From Spirodela intermedia (lineage: Eukaryota > Streptophyta > Magnoliopsida > Alismatales > Araceae): 64,000 nucleotides of DNA. A program made the translations under genes and the position numbers. Within the stretch, counting starts at the first letter, position 1; each line of letters opens with the position of its first letter. Below the pieces are notes generated by a model that saw only the letters and a list, made by a program, of their open reading frames with translations, was not told the DNA's origin and did no database searches. Of the stretch, positions 47,690 to 57,919 are shown in pieces. The stretch is taken from the NCBI GenBank assembly GCA_902729315.2, contig LR746273.1, positions 1,679,001 to 1,743,000 of the forward strand, given 5' to 3'.

Positions 47690-48743
47690 CTTGATTTTTC
47701 CGCATTAGGCGATATATCTTGCATTGACAGCATATCAGATTTTCTGGAGTGGTGCATATATATATATATATTTATGCGCATTGAGTGGTGCCCATGTTAT
47801 TCTGCAGTCCAGAAAACATCACTGGATAAGAACTTCTCATTGATTCTGGATCTTTCTGTTTCAGCGTGGATGCATTTTATCTTTATATGGTTTTGGGATC
47901 GTTACAGGATGATGTAGATTATGCGCCCGGGACACAGAAAAAGGTGAAGGGTGAAGTCATCAGGTGGAACAAAATCTCCGGCCCTGAGACAATTGACGCA
48001 ACCAAGTACATTGAATTACTCGAAGTAGAGATCGAGGAGCTGAAGCGGCAGGTGGCTAGGAAATCTACAAATGGACAAAATGAACTCTTAGAATATCTCA
48101 AGTCCCTCGAACCCCAGAATTTAAAGGTAACACGCTTCTCCTAGTCTTCAAAGAATGTGAACATATTTCCTCTGAATCATAGAAATATATTTGTAATTTC
48201 TGACGTGGCATGTATGTGATGAACGCAGGAGTTGACCAGCAGTGCTGGAGAGGATGTCGTGGTGGCCATGAATACTTTCATAAAACGCCTCCTGGCGGTT
48301 TCAGATCCGGCACAGATGAAGGTGTTGACCTTGTGACCTTGTTCACTCGCATTACGTTAGATTTCCTTTGGGCATTGGTAGATTGAAGGAAAAGTCTTAT
48401 AAAATACAGTCAAGTAGGAGCAGCTGAATCTCCGGCGGCCCAAGAAAGTCTGTGATAAGAAAAGTCATTCTCTCTCTCAGCTGCTCTCTCTCTCTCTCTC
48501 TCTCTCTCTTCCTAGGTTAGAGTTTGATGTTTTTACTAAATTGGGGTCTATTTTCTGACACATTTCGACCGTGGCTTGTAGACGACCGCGACAGAGACGA
48601 GTGCTCCGGAGCTGGCCAAGCTGCTGTTCTGGTTGATGGTGGTTGGCTATGGCATCCGCAATATTGAGGTTCGGTTTGACATGGATAGGGTTCTTGGTGC
48701 TCCTCCAAAGCTGGCTGAGCTCCCACCTGGGGAGAACGTCTGA
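43469..48743 (+). CDS. Plastid-targeted DUF760 protein (Arabidopsis At1g32160 type)
   Basis: Function unknown. The family is plant/cyanobacterial and relatives are plastid proteins. Seven exons: 43469-43681, 44070-44153, 44402-44482, 46961-47092, 47908-48126, 48229-48321 and 48582-48743, all phase 0, encoding 327 aa. The first exon encodes a Ser/Arg-rich N-terminus without acidic residues after position 6, typical of a chloroplast transit peptide. Two related DUF760 halves follow. The first reads ILLEYVKTIQPEFMELFVK, then MRQTVTNMIGTLPPQFFAVT and AENLAQLMYSVMMTGYMF. The second reads LLEYLKSLEPQNLKELTSS, then NTFIKRLLAVSDPAQM and PELAKLLFWLMVVGYGIRN, ending LPPGENV. The internal duplication is plain in these parallel motifs. 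The exon 1 to 2 join is supported only by phase and donor/acceptor quality. Intron 3 (44483-46960) is large and holds a retroelement scrap. Confidence 0.92.
44955..45040 (+). mobile_element. Degenerate LINE fragment (zf-RVT zinc-binding domain)
   Basis: A plus-strand frame reads ECPFCGFVDETPDHIIVKCP and continues FSRE. That is the C-x2-C ... H-x4-C pattern of the zf-RVT domain at the end of plant non-LTR reverse transcriptases (CPxCG...ET..HLF..CP). The frame is open for only about 30 codons and no reverse transcriptase core is seen nearby, so this is a small relic inside intron 3 of the DUF760 gene. Confidence 0.6.
46420..46745. repeat. Degenerate tandem repeats in DUF760 intron 3
   Basis: Blocks such as GGA(T/G)TTATGTTGAAA, GAGCTACTTGATAAATTG and AAGTTCTTGTATAG recur at roughly 105-bp spacing across three diverged units. 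Just before them GGTACATGCCCTT occurs twice in direct succession (46388 and 46402). Confidence 0.55.
47641..47687 (+). repeat. (GA)23 microsatellite in DUF760 intron 4
   Basis: Pure GA run about 220 bp upstream of exon 5. Confidence 0.95.
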
Positions 48744-49190
48744 GAGATTTGGGGAAAGATATCAGATGGCCGGAGAAGAGGAGCTACTTCGTGCAAGGCG
48801 CAGCAGCTCCGACAGTATGTGATCAGAAGAACATTAGCATCATTGTTTATTCTTAAACTACCCGAGGAAGCCATGTTCCGTAGATTTGACTTGAATTGTG
48901 ATAGGAAAGAAAAATAAGTGGATGTATGTTGACTGCTTGGCTGATAGTGAAAAGGGTGACCAAAATTTTGTTTCACTGCAAGAATTTGTCGACCTGATAC
49001 TCAGAGAGAGAGAGAGACAGAGAGAGAGAAAAGAGGGCGAAGACTGACACTCAGTTGAGACGAACGCGTCTAGAGTAAAAGTCAGCATCGTCTTGATAGG
49101 ACCCTTTTCTGATAAGTAGTTGATGCTTCCGACGGGAGGTTAGAAGAGAGAGAAAAGGGTGAGAGAGTGAGAGAATAATATAGAGAATAA

Positions 49191-49261
<71 letters not shown>

Positions 49262-49480
49262 GACAGACAGAGACAGACAGACAGAGACAGAGAGTCGCCG
49301 CGTGGCTGACGAGGGATCGACAAAGAGCCTGTTGAGACAGCGCGTCTATTGAAAAAAAATCAGCATAATCTTCTTGAGTACTCTGTTGTGTTATCTAGGG
49401 GTTTTCTCTGGAGGTCCCTGTGGGATGCCTGAGAGATTCTCCCCATAAGCGGATTGTCCCCCCAGAAGCCCGTTTCAGCC
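48744..49480. other. Intergenic: DUF760 3' flank and SSL promoter/leader
   Basis: Holds a short GA run (49001-49030), a compound GA/GACA repeat (49198-49294) and GC-richer sequence just before the SSL start. No gene seen. Confidence 0.6.
49198..49294 (+). repeat. Compound (GA)n-(GACA)n microsatellite
   Basis: About 42 bp of GA repeat pass into GACA units with interspersed GAGACA. It lies about 190 bp upstream of the SSL start codon. Confidence 0.95.
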
Positions 49481-51443
49481 ATGACGAAGCCGACGGTCTT
49501 CGGGTTCGTCCTCGCCGTGCTGGTCGCCGCTCCGGCCTCTGTCCTCGTCGCTCTCTACCGGTCGGAGGATCTGGACCCGGCTCCGCTCCCTGGGGGCTCC
49601 AGCGATCAGACCAGCTCCGTGCCGGAGATTCACAGCTGCATCCTCAAGGCGTCCGAGAAGGTCGGAGAAGGGCTCTTGCCGGGGCCGGAGGACCTGGCCT
49701 ACGACGCCGCCTCCGGATTCCTCTACACGGGTTGCGACGACGGGTGGATCAGGCGGATTAAGCTGCGGAAGGAAGGGGAGACGGCGAAGGAGGGGGTAGA
49801 GGATTGGGCGTATGTTGGAGGGCGGCCGCTGGGAATTGCTTTCGGCCCCGACAAGCAGCTCCTCGTCGCCTCGGCTTACAAGGTATAAGACTCGATTCCT
49901 TCATTTCCAAAGCAGTGATGGAACGTATTTCCAAGGATTCTTAGAAGATTTGGTGTCTGAGGGCTTGAGCAATTCATACTCGAAGATTGTAAGATGCTTT
50001 ATCTGCATGGATTTAACGCTCTAATGTGAATATCTCATCTGGATTTAACCCACTAATGAGACCATGTCATCTTACTAGAATCTCCGTCTACCTATGCTTT
50101 TGACTTTAATCTAATGTGAATATCTATATCTATTGTTTTGACTTTAATAGTAATGAACTATTCATAATAATAGTTAATAATTAAAATTTCATAGGTATTC
50201 GTATGATGGGAAAGTTTTATATTCCAGTCATTTCTGCCATATCGGAGTCCTAAATGCCATTGAATAATAGTTTTTTAACTCTAAAATCGGCGGTCATGTC
50301 GGCGCCGGCTTTTCAACGTCACCAGGCCCGTCCAAGAAATTAGGAAATCTCTACTTTCCCTCCTGGGCAAACCATTGATGGCATAATTTGTAAATGGGTT
50401 TTCTCTAAAATATAATGTCGTCATCATATCATACGCTTTTATGTTACAATATTGTACGAAGATGATGTTTTCTAGTATTATATTTTATATAGGTTAACCT
50501 TGCTATGATTGGCGATTACAGGGGCTGGTGAGCGTCGGCGAGGACAGGGCGGTCCGCCTACTGGCGGAGGAGGCGGATGGTTTGAGATTTGGTGTGGCGG
50601 ACGGCGTAGACGTCGCCTCCGATGGCACAGTCTACTTCACCGACGCATCCTACAAGTATAACCTCGCGACCCACATGCTGGATATCATGGAGGGCCGGCC
50701 ACACGGGCGGCTGATGAGCTTCGACCCCGCCACCGCCCGCACGGAGGTGCTCCTCAGCGGGCTCTACTTCGCCAACGGCGTCGCCATGTCGCCAGATCAA
50801 GGCTCGGTGATCTTCTGCGAGACTCCCTTGTAAGTCTTCTGCGAAACCCTAGAGTTTATCCGTTCAGTTCCTTCCTCGTCCCCACAGTCCATCTATCGCA
50901 CTCATCCTCGAACTTCCCCCTCGCAGGAGGAGGTGCAGAAGGTACCACGTCCGCGGAGAGAAGAAGGGAGCCGTGGATCACTTCGTCGACAGCTTGCCCG
51001 GGTTGCCAGACAATATCCGATACGATGACGAGGGCCGTTTCTGGATCGGTCTATGTGCGGTAACGAGACCTTTCTTCTGTTCCTCACAGCTGTCCTCCGG
51101 CGAACTCGTCGGCTCCGGCCATAGTCAACTCCGATCTGATCGTCGACTGACTGTCTACCTTCAGGGGAAGAGCAAGAGCTGGGACCTCATGCTTCGGTAT
51201 CCAATGCTGAGAAAGATGGTCGTAGTCTCATCGAAGCTCGCGGATTTTTCCCACCATGTGCGGAAGGGTGCCGGCGTTCTGTCTGTGAGCTTGGAGGGAG
51301 AGCCGCTGGCGCTGTACACAGACCGGGAACTGTCGCTGTCTACCGGCGGCCTCAGGGTAGGAAGACATCTGTACTACGCCTCCCTAGTGAAGAGCTACAT
51401 CAGCCGGATTCCCCTGGACGAGCTCGCGGCAGGCAAACAGTGA
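49481..51443 (+). CDS. Strictosidine synthase-like protein (SSL)
   Basis: Six-bladed beta-propeller family related to strictosidine synthase. Most plant SSLs are thought not to make strictosidine and their substrates are largely unknown. Four exons: 49481-49882, 50522-50829, 50927-51059 and 51165-51443, giving 373 aa, the usual length. A hydrophobic N-terminus (VFGFVLAVLVAAPASVLVALY) suggests an ER signal or anchor. Propeller motifs are EDLAYDAASGFLYTGCDDGW, RPLGIAFGPDKQLLVASAYK, GVDVASDGTVYFTDASYKY, LSGLYFANGVAMSPDQGSV and LPGLPDNIRYDDEGRFWIGL, the last being the signature strictosidine synthase region. It closely resembles the plant SSL4-6 group. The frame is intact. This is the only undamaged SSL of three in the window and the first gene of the repeated SSL-SBT module. 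Confidence 0.94.
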
Positions 51444-52689
51444 GCTTCCGGAAGGTAAAGCCTCAGTCGTGGAGGTGACTGTACTTTCTCTAGTTCGGAC
51501 ATTGGGTGCTGTAGATGGAGTTAGACATCAAATGTAGCCGTTGGGGAGAGGCTGGAACATATACAAGTGATTAGTTGACTGCCGAGCTATCACACCTTAA
51601 CGTGGCGGCCATCGAATGTCTTTCCACACTATTGGAAAACGAGGGTCCCACAACATATTTCCATGGGTTATAATAGACTCAGACAGCACAATGGATCGCT
51701 TCTTTCCCCACCGCCATCTCCCTCGGAGATGATCACAACTTATGGTCGACATTATTGTTTTACGCGATACTTCCACTAGAAAATTTTCTTATCTTCTCGA
51801 TGAAATCTATTTATATTCTTCCTCTAAAAATATAAAATCTAAATATTTATTATCGAGGTCAGATTTGGTGACACATTTATGGTTATCTCATACAGTTTTA
51901 GATTGCATTTTGTTAGAACAAATGGCCTACAAATTGGTATCATAATGCATGTGTTTGATTTTTTTGATAGTTCACCTCTCAATTAATACCTTCAAATGCT
52001 TGAAAGTGACAAAAAACTCCCACTTTTTTCGAAAAATATATATGGAACTTCTTTGAGACATCATCAATAAATGTCAACAAATACCTTCCACCACTTTTCA
52101 AAATAATTAGAACATAACCTTAAAAGTAATAGTAAATGTACTCCACAACGTCCTTATTCATATGAACAAATGTACTAATTTTCATCATGCATTGATTACC
52201 ACACAACATACGGTACTCACGGAATTATAATTTCTCAGTCTTTCGACCAACCAAAAAAGTCACTTGCTGAACTCGATTATACTTCTTTTACTTTTATGAC
52301 CCAACCGCATGAGGCTAGAGTTGGATAGGATCATCTTAACTTCATCTCAAAAAAGCTCTTCTCATCACGGTGTTGGCGTGTAGATGGTAATGTCACATAC
52401 CAATTTTATTTTCATCATAATTAATGTACCTCTAGAAGGAAGCCGCTCGGTAGATTGCAACAGATTCTCTTAACATTTGTATGGTTTTAATCTCAAGTGG
52501 GTTCTATACATATAGAGATGTTTTCCTTACTTTTGTCAAACCTAGACTTTATGTTACAATTGTGATGAAGCAACACTAAATTCCATCCAATACATATGGA
52601 AAGCCTTCGTTTGCAGTAGGGGGCCTACTTCACCAAGGCATAAAATCATGTTTGTCGCATTGAACTTCGGCACTGAACTTCCAGCAAGC
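51444..52689. other. Intergenic with Copia relic, unit 1 spacer
   Basis: AT-rich sequence after the SSL stop. Apart from a retroelement relic at 51985-52340 I see no gene. The 5' half of the unit 1 subtilase is absent here. A TGGTATCA site (51934-51941) resembles the start of a retroelement primer-binding site but lacks the rest of that motif. Confidence 0.5.
51985..52340 (-). mobile_element. Degenerate Copia retrotransposon fragment (pre-integrase/integrase)
   Basis: Read on the minus strand, RLGHKSKRSIIEFSK resembles the GAG-pre-integrase motif RLGHxSxxxL. After several stops, SGGRYLLTFIDDVSKKFHIY matches the integrase core motif GGxxYFxTFIDDxSRKxWVY of Copia elements. Stops and frame changes show that it is dead. 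No LTR ends were found. Confidence 0.7.
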
Positions 52690-54235
52690 CAGAGGTGTAG
52701 GTCTAATCCTCCCACAATATGCCGCTAGTCACCAGCAATAACTTTTGTATTTTCCCATGCGTGGCGGTTAACTGTCATAATAATGTTCGGGAAAGTCTTT
52801 TAGTCTGTCCTTCTGGCTCTCTGTCTTTCTACACCTCACTTCACATGGCTGGAATGCTGTGTTCCCACGTCTTTGTCAACGGTATGGTGTGTTGGCACTG
52901 GATTATCAGCTTTTTCGTCTAGAGGCCCTAGCAATGTTTTCAGCAGGCATCCTCAAGTTGTGCTTGTAGACGCCCAGGAACCTAACAATGTTTTCAGCAG
53001 GCATAAAATGTTTTACAGGACAAGGAGAAGATCTGCAGAGGCATTCTCCTTTTAATGAAGTTGAGACAAAGTTTCAGAATTCCAAGGTTCCTGGCCGAAG
53101 GTTCTGCTAATTCTTTGTCTGAAATATTTCGCACAGATGCAGCCGAACGTCAATCACTACACCGGGAGTCAGCATCCTAGCGTCTGAGGGGAGATTCGTA
53201 CCGGTTTCATGCATATATCATCTTTGGAAGTTCTGCACGTACCAGGAATCCTGGCACTGCTCAAATCCCAGAACTGTAACTATTGGTGGTGTGAGTCTGG
53301 CTATGAACCGCCTCCTCCTGTCTCAACTGTTTGGGATATGTGCGAGAGACCCTCTTCCATCTGACTCGCTTGGAGACGTCCGAGGAGTGAGGGGCGGTGA
53401 CACGGTTTTGTACAAGGAGAGAGGGAGTGAGAAATGAGGGAGGTTGAAGCCGTCACCTCCGAGATGTGTGGGCTCGCCCGCTCGTAGATCACGATATCTC
53501 TTTTTAGGAGATGGTTATCTTTTCTTATTTTTTATAAATAAGACATGTATTTTTCCTTTTTTGAATATGACGGATGCTGTATTTTTTCTTTCTCTCTCTT
53601 GATTCCATTATCTCTTTTCATCAATTATCTTTTTCTTTCTTGATTTCTCTCCTCTCTTCTATTGCAGGTTAATTCCTTATAGAAGGAGATAAGAGTCAAT
53701 TGCTGACTCTCCAGTGTGTGACTCATCTCGAGGATGTTGAGATGTGGATTAGAAAGTGTATGGTGAAAGTTCTATTTTGATTATAATTCTTAATAACTTA
53801 GTGATTTATCTTCTATTTGCTCTCATTGATATTTAAAAAATTAAGTATTTTCTGTTATTGTGAACATGTGCTTACATATTTATTCCTGATAATGAGAATG
53901 TTATTTGAATCTATATTGTCTACGACAGTGGCCACATCAACCAAGAAGGTAGTTGATCTAGCGCTTATGTACCATTATTAATGTGGCTTGTCTTTTTAGA
54001 TGACTCATTAATATTGGGATTAAATGCAGGCGAGGAGATAAATGTTCCATAAGTCTATATTAGGCTTTTGCTGTAACATGGACGATATCGATTCGAAAGG
54101 ATTTCGATGAATTCAAGTGTTTCTTTTAGTCTTTTAGTGGTTTGTTAAACTCCACACAGCTCCTTGCCTATCATCTGCCTTCCATCTTTATCCATATTTC
54201 AAAATCAAGTTGATAGTCTTATGAAACTGTCACTA
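52690..54235 (+). pseudogene. 3' remnant of an SBT3-type subtilase (unit 1), interrupted
   Basis: Aligns by eye in order with the subtilase at 62690-63740: 52690-52735 with the GLGLIFPQY region, 52905-52960 with the AFSSRGP segment, 53070-53290 with the intron plus catalytic-serine exon, and 54041-54235 with the last exon. The serine motif [12 protein letters not shown] is destroyed (its codons now read as unrelated residues) and stops and frameshifts are frequent. Intron sequence is conserved too (CTTTGTCTGAAATATTTCGC), so this is a DNA-level duplicate, not a retrocopy. The N-terminal half is missing and about 750 bp of unrelated sequence splits it. Confidence 0.85.
53300..54040. other. Sequence inserted within the unit 1 subtilase remnant
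   Basis: It has no counterpart in the intact subtilase and begins near the point where the serine exon ends. It is GC-richer at the start (53300-53490), then AT-rich. No coding domain, terminal inverted repeat or target-site duplication could be made out by eye. It may be a worn nonautonomous transposon or a deletion/insertion scar. Confidence 0.45.
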
Positions 54236-55081
54236 GTTTGGGCTTAGTAGGCAGCTCTATGTTGGGATAAAAGGCGTACAATGAGGCCTGGTATTGCAGC
54301 TGAAGAAAGGAGCATGAGATAATGTCCACAAGGTAATAAATTATATAAGGAGAAATGTCTAGAATAAAGGCATCGCGAATGAAATACGGGACGGAGAGGT
54401 TAATACGCCATTTATCCCCACTTCCAAACAGGAAAGAGAAGGACCACAATGAATGACGAAACAAAATACAATAAATGGTGGAGAAAGTAAACTAGAACCA
54501 AAGTTACCAAGGGTGGAGAGTCACCAGAGCCCTATTTGCCGCCGGAGATAAAAGGGCGTTCGTCTCTTCTCTAATTTCTTTTCAATTTCCCTATTTGCTA
54601 GAATAGACAGGTTGACCAAGACAACCTTACACACTGAAGTCACCGCCGTCTAAGCCCCGCCATCAGCAACGGGCAGATCTCTACCCCGTAGGTTCGCCCC
54701 CCGCTTTTTTACTCGGGTGGACGACGACCAATTCTTAGAGGGTTACCGCTAGCTGGTTCAACGGATGACGACAGGAAGGACCGCAAGATGAAGGCGGGCC
54801 ACATTCGGATGGAGAGTAGCCGAAGGCTACGGAAATATTTGTTTTCGGAGTAGATAACATTAAGGTTTGAGTATGACAAGACAGAAAACGTGGCCGGGTG
54901 GCGGGCATGAGCCACACATTTGGCCTTCAAAGATTTCAGAGTTGATTTCTCGTGGCAAAGAAGTGGTCATCATAGTTTGAATCATGATTTAGTTGTTAAC
55001 AGTGAAGTAACAAAATGGAATGGGAATCGTGCATCAAGTGATTCTATCAGTTAAGTACGACATTAACTAGTCTTATTCTCG
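54236..55081. other. Intergenic between unit 1 and unit 2
   Basis: AT-rich with a GC-richer patch at 54640-54910. Open frames on the minus strand there show no recognisable domain. I see nothing else in it. Confidence 0.5.
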
Positions 55082-55738
55082 GGCATCCCTTTTCAATAAG
55101 CGAGGATAACGGTCTCTCAGTCACTATTGAATTGCCTCATCTAACGGACTCAACCAAGGGATGATTGGCGATATATGAATCGACCCACGTTGTAGATCGG
55201 GAGCAGCCACAGTTCAATGGGCTGCTGGCTGTGGATCGCGGCGGATTATCTCTTGGCAGGGACGGGCTAGCGCAAGTGTATTTGTGACGCCCCCACTATT
55301 GAGGAGGGGGTACCATCTCCGTCCAGCCCCTCCTCCACAGGGATCAGACCAGCAGAACCGTGCCATCAGGCTCCTACTTCTCTAGCTGACCATGGTCAAG
55401 TTCAGGGCGTCCACCGTCCTCGGCTTCATCCTCGTCGCGCCTCACCCCGATGACTACTCCGATGGGACCATCTCCGTTCCGGAGGTCCACAGTGGCATCC
55501 TCAAGACGGCGGAGAAGGTCGAGGAAGGGCTCTTTCTAGGCCCGAAGACTTGGCCTTCGATACCGAGTCCTGATTCCTCTGCACGGATTGCGACAATGAG
55601 TGGATAAGGCAGATTATGCCGCGTAAGGAGAGGGGAGACGGCGAAGGGGGGTGGAGGAGTGGGCGTATATCGGAGAACAGCCGCTGGGTCTCGCCGTCAG
55701 CGTTGACAAGCAGCACCTCGTCAACTCGGCATACAAGG
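55082..55738 (+). pseudogene. SSL pseudogene 1 (unit 2): promoter region and broken exon 1
   Basis: 55392-55738 corresponds to exon 1 of the intact SSL: an ATG, then PDDYSDGTISVPEVHSGILK, a frameshift near GLFLG, a stop in the FLYTG region, a further frameshift, then EEWAYIGEQPLGLAVS and NSAYK followed by a donor GTACTG. The upstream 310 bp (55082-55391) match the region before SSL pseudogene 2 (57920-58215), including GTGTATTTGTGACGCCCCCA. Exons 2-4 are not found downstream. Confidence 0.85.
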
Positions 55739-56386
55739 TACTGACGGAGGCCGGTTCATTGCTCACACATGTAACAACTGATCTGTTCACGAAATTCGAT
55801 CGATCGTCAGTTTTTTTGAGCTTTATGCCAGTTATTGTGTCTCCAGATGTGTGGGAGGCTAGAATTTTTGGCGGGGAACAGGTGGCGTTTGGTCACCGTG
55901 GACTTGTTTCGCCGTCCGGTGGGGACGAAGGCCGTGGCAAGGCGCCGTCCGCCTTTAAAATTGTCTAGTACCCATCTACATAGCAGGATTTCTTCCGATT
56001 ACCTGTTTCGTGTCGCTCGGTGGCACGTCAAATGGAGGGAAGGTTTATCCTACAATACCTCATGATTACCTTGTGTAGTACCTTCACAAGGAAAGTATGA
56101 GAGGGAGAGTGTCGACGGAGGCTGAAGTATGATAAGACAGGTAAAGGCAACGTAGATAAACAGGATGGGGGACCTTGGATTTATCCCAAGATTGAGAGGC
56201 AATGTAGTGATCCATTCACTGGTGTAGTAGAGAGAAATCAAAAGTCTCTATACAATAAGAAAGCCAACTCATTTGTTGTACCGTGACCATAAATATTTCG
56301 AGTAACAACGTATAAACATTGGTAAACAAATATCTGTTGACCAAACTGAGCCCAATCCGTGGACAACTGACTTATCTTAGAATTTC
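55739..56386. other. Unit 2 spacer between SSL and subtilase remnants
   Basis: Shares GTAGTAGAGAGAAATCAAA (here near 56225) with the corresponding place in unit 3 (near 58790), so this is residual module sequence. No gene is seen. Confidence 0.5.
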
Positions 56387-56880
56387 TATAAATAAACCTT
56401 AAGATTCCGGCAATGGCTAAACAGCCGGCATAATACACGATGGCGAATAGAAGCAGTATCTCTCTCCCACTTCTCTTGGTTCTCTTCCTCTCCCTTCTTT
56501 CTTCCTGTTCCCCTTCCCATGGCTCAGTATCATCAGGTCCAGAAGACAACACGAAGGTAGGTGCAAGGCTGGGCGACATGGTGTAGTAGTTTCAGGGATA
56601 TAGGATGCGGGGAGTTTGATAGCTCATGGGTTTTGCGCAGCTGTACATCGTTCACATGGGAGAGAAGCACCACGAGGACCCCGACGTCGTCACGTCTCTG
56701 CACCATGACACTCTCTGTTCCATTTTGGGAAGGTTTGCGCGCCGTTACATCATTTATTTGCTATCCTTGGTCGTGTTACTCATTGATCTCATTGCTAATT
56801 GAACGTGGATTCTCAGGCTTCGCTTCGATGCTTACAAACTCTCAAGTAAAGAAACTCGCAGGTAACATTTGTATAAGGTC
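56387..56880 (+). pseudogene. 5' remnant of an SBT3-type subtilase (unit 2)
   Basis: A TATAAATA box (56387-56394) stands 45 bp before an ATG at 56440. Exon 1 (56440-56556) encodes a signal peptide with [16 protein letters not shown]. Exon 2 (56641-56732) encodes [20 protein letters not shown] and more. The third exon survives only from GFSGFASMLTNSQVKKLAG onwards: about 48 bp spanning the intron's 3' splice site and the [15 protein letters not shown] codons are deleted relative to 60944-60995. Everything after 56880 is lost. The protein cannot be made, although the promoter and first two exons remain intact. Confidence 0.85.
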
Positions 56881-57339
56881 ATGCTGGATTTAATTTCAAT
56901 GTGGATAAATATGTATAATTATGGCTATCATTAAGTGAATACCCATTAAAGTGATTCATAAAAGTTTCAATATTTACAATTATGATATCTATATAAATAT
57001 AATTATGTGTAGAGACCAGGTTCTGTTCTAATTTTATGATGGGTTAAATTAAAAAAGGATGTCAAAATAAAAATCCCTCAAAGTCTTTTAGGCAAGAGAA
57101 AGCTTTGGATGTTGTAGTTATAAGACTTTGGGGGATGGGTTATGTTGGAGTTGATGAAGAGGAATCTGTAAATTTACTCATACTTTCCTTCGTACAAGTG
57201 ATTCATATAAATCTTCTAGAGAAAGCTCTTTTGTCCCATAAAATAAAATATCACGGAAGCTTGAATAAGATGGCGGAAGTGACATAAGTTGTAGGGAACA
57301 TAGGTCTTTGTCCATATGGTATTAGCATCTAGAGCCTCT
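56881..57339. other. Intergenic, unit 2/3 junction
   Basis: AT-rich. The segment 57070-57290 has a chance open frame with no domain that I recognise. It may belong to the retroelement that follows on the minus strand. Confidence 0.45.
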
Positions 57340-57754
57340 AGCTCTGCGAGTATATTTTAAATAGGTCAAGATGAGACTATAATGGAGTACCTTCTGACAT
57401 ATGAAGACCAAATAATAGCTGCTTGGCTAAGTTTCGTCGAGTGATGGTTTTAGCCATACATAACTCTTTGAGCTTCTGCCATAATTTATAAGCCTCGGTC
57501 TCCTTCTTGATGTCACGTAGGATGTCATTTGAAAGATGTAATTAGATCTGGGTTAAGGCCTTGCGGTTGACCCATTTTTTCTTATCCTCATCCCATGATT
57601 GTGGCATTGTGGGAAAGAGGGCATCCTCTAGATTGAGCTGGCCCAAAACGGCCCACATCTTGATTTGCCATGATATAAAACTTGTCTTCCTATCGAGTTG
57701 ATGAAGCTCCGCCTTCGTTGATGCCATGAGACCTTTAAACTAGCTCTGATACTA
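57340..57754 (-). mobile_element. Copia retrotransposon fragment: primer-binding site and gag
   Basis: Minus strand. A primer-binding-site-like motif TAGTATCAGAGC (57754-57743, complementary to initiator tRNA-Met) is followed by an ATG at 57727 and a gag frame with SWQIKMWAVLGQLNLEDAL, then WDEDKKKWVNRKALTQI. After a stop it continues with LSNDILRDIKKETEAYKLW and KELCMAKTITRRNLAKQL, the UBN2/gag pattern of plant Copia elements. Only the 5' end of the element is present and it is not functional. The adjoining LTR (expected above 57755) could not be bounded. Confidence 0.8.
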
Positions 57755-57919
57755 GTTACAAGAATAGAGTAGATGTGTTAAAGGTCCGCAGAAGCGATCA
57801 CGAGAAGAAGATAAAAAGGCAATCTCAATAAATGAGGATCAACGAAAGGATGATTGGTCTTCGACGAAAGGAAATCTCCTGATTGGTCTTCGACGCGCCT
57901 CCTTTGAACACTTGTCTAG

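Noticed and set aside
51934-51947. TGGTATCATAATGC as a retrotransposon primer-binding site
   Set aside because: Only the first eight bases match the tRNA-Met complement. No LTR end or gag follows on the plus strand, and the nearby Copia relic is on the other strand.
54709-54930. 73-codon minus-strand frame between units 1 and 2
   Set aside because: No family resemblance and no splice context.
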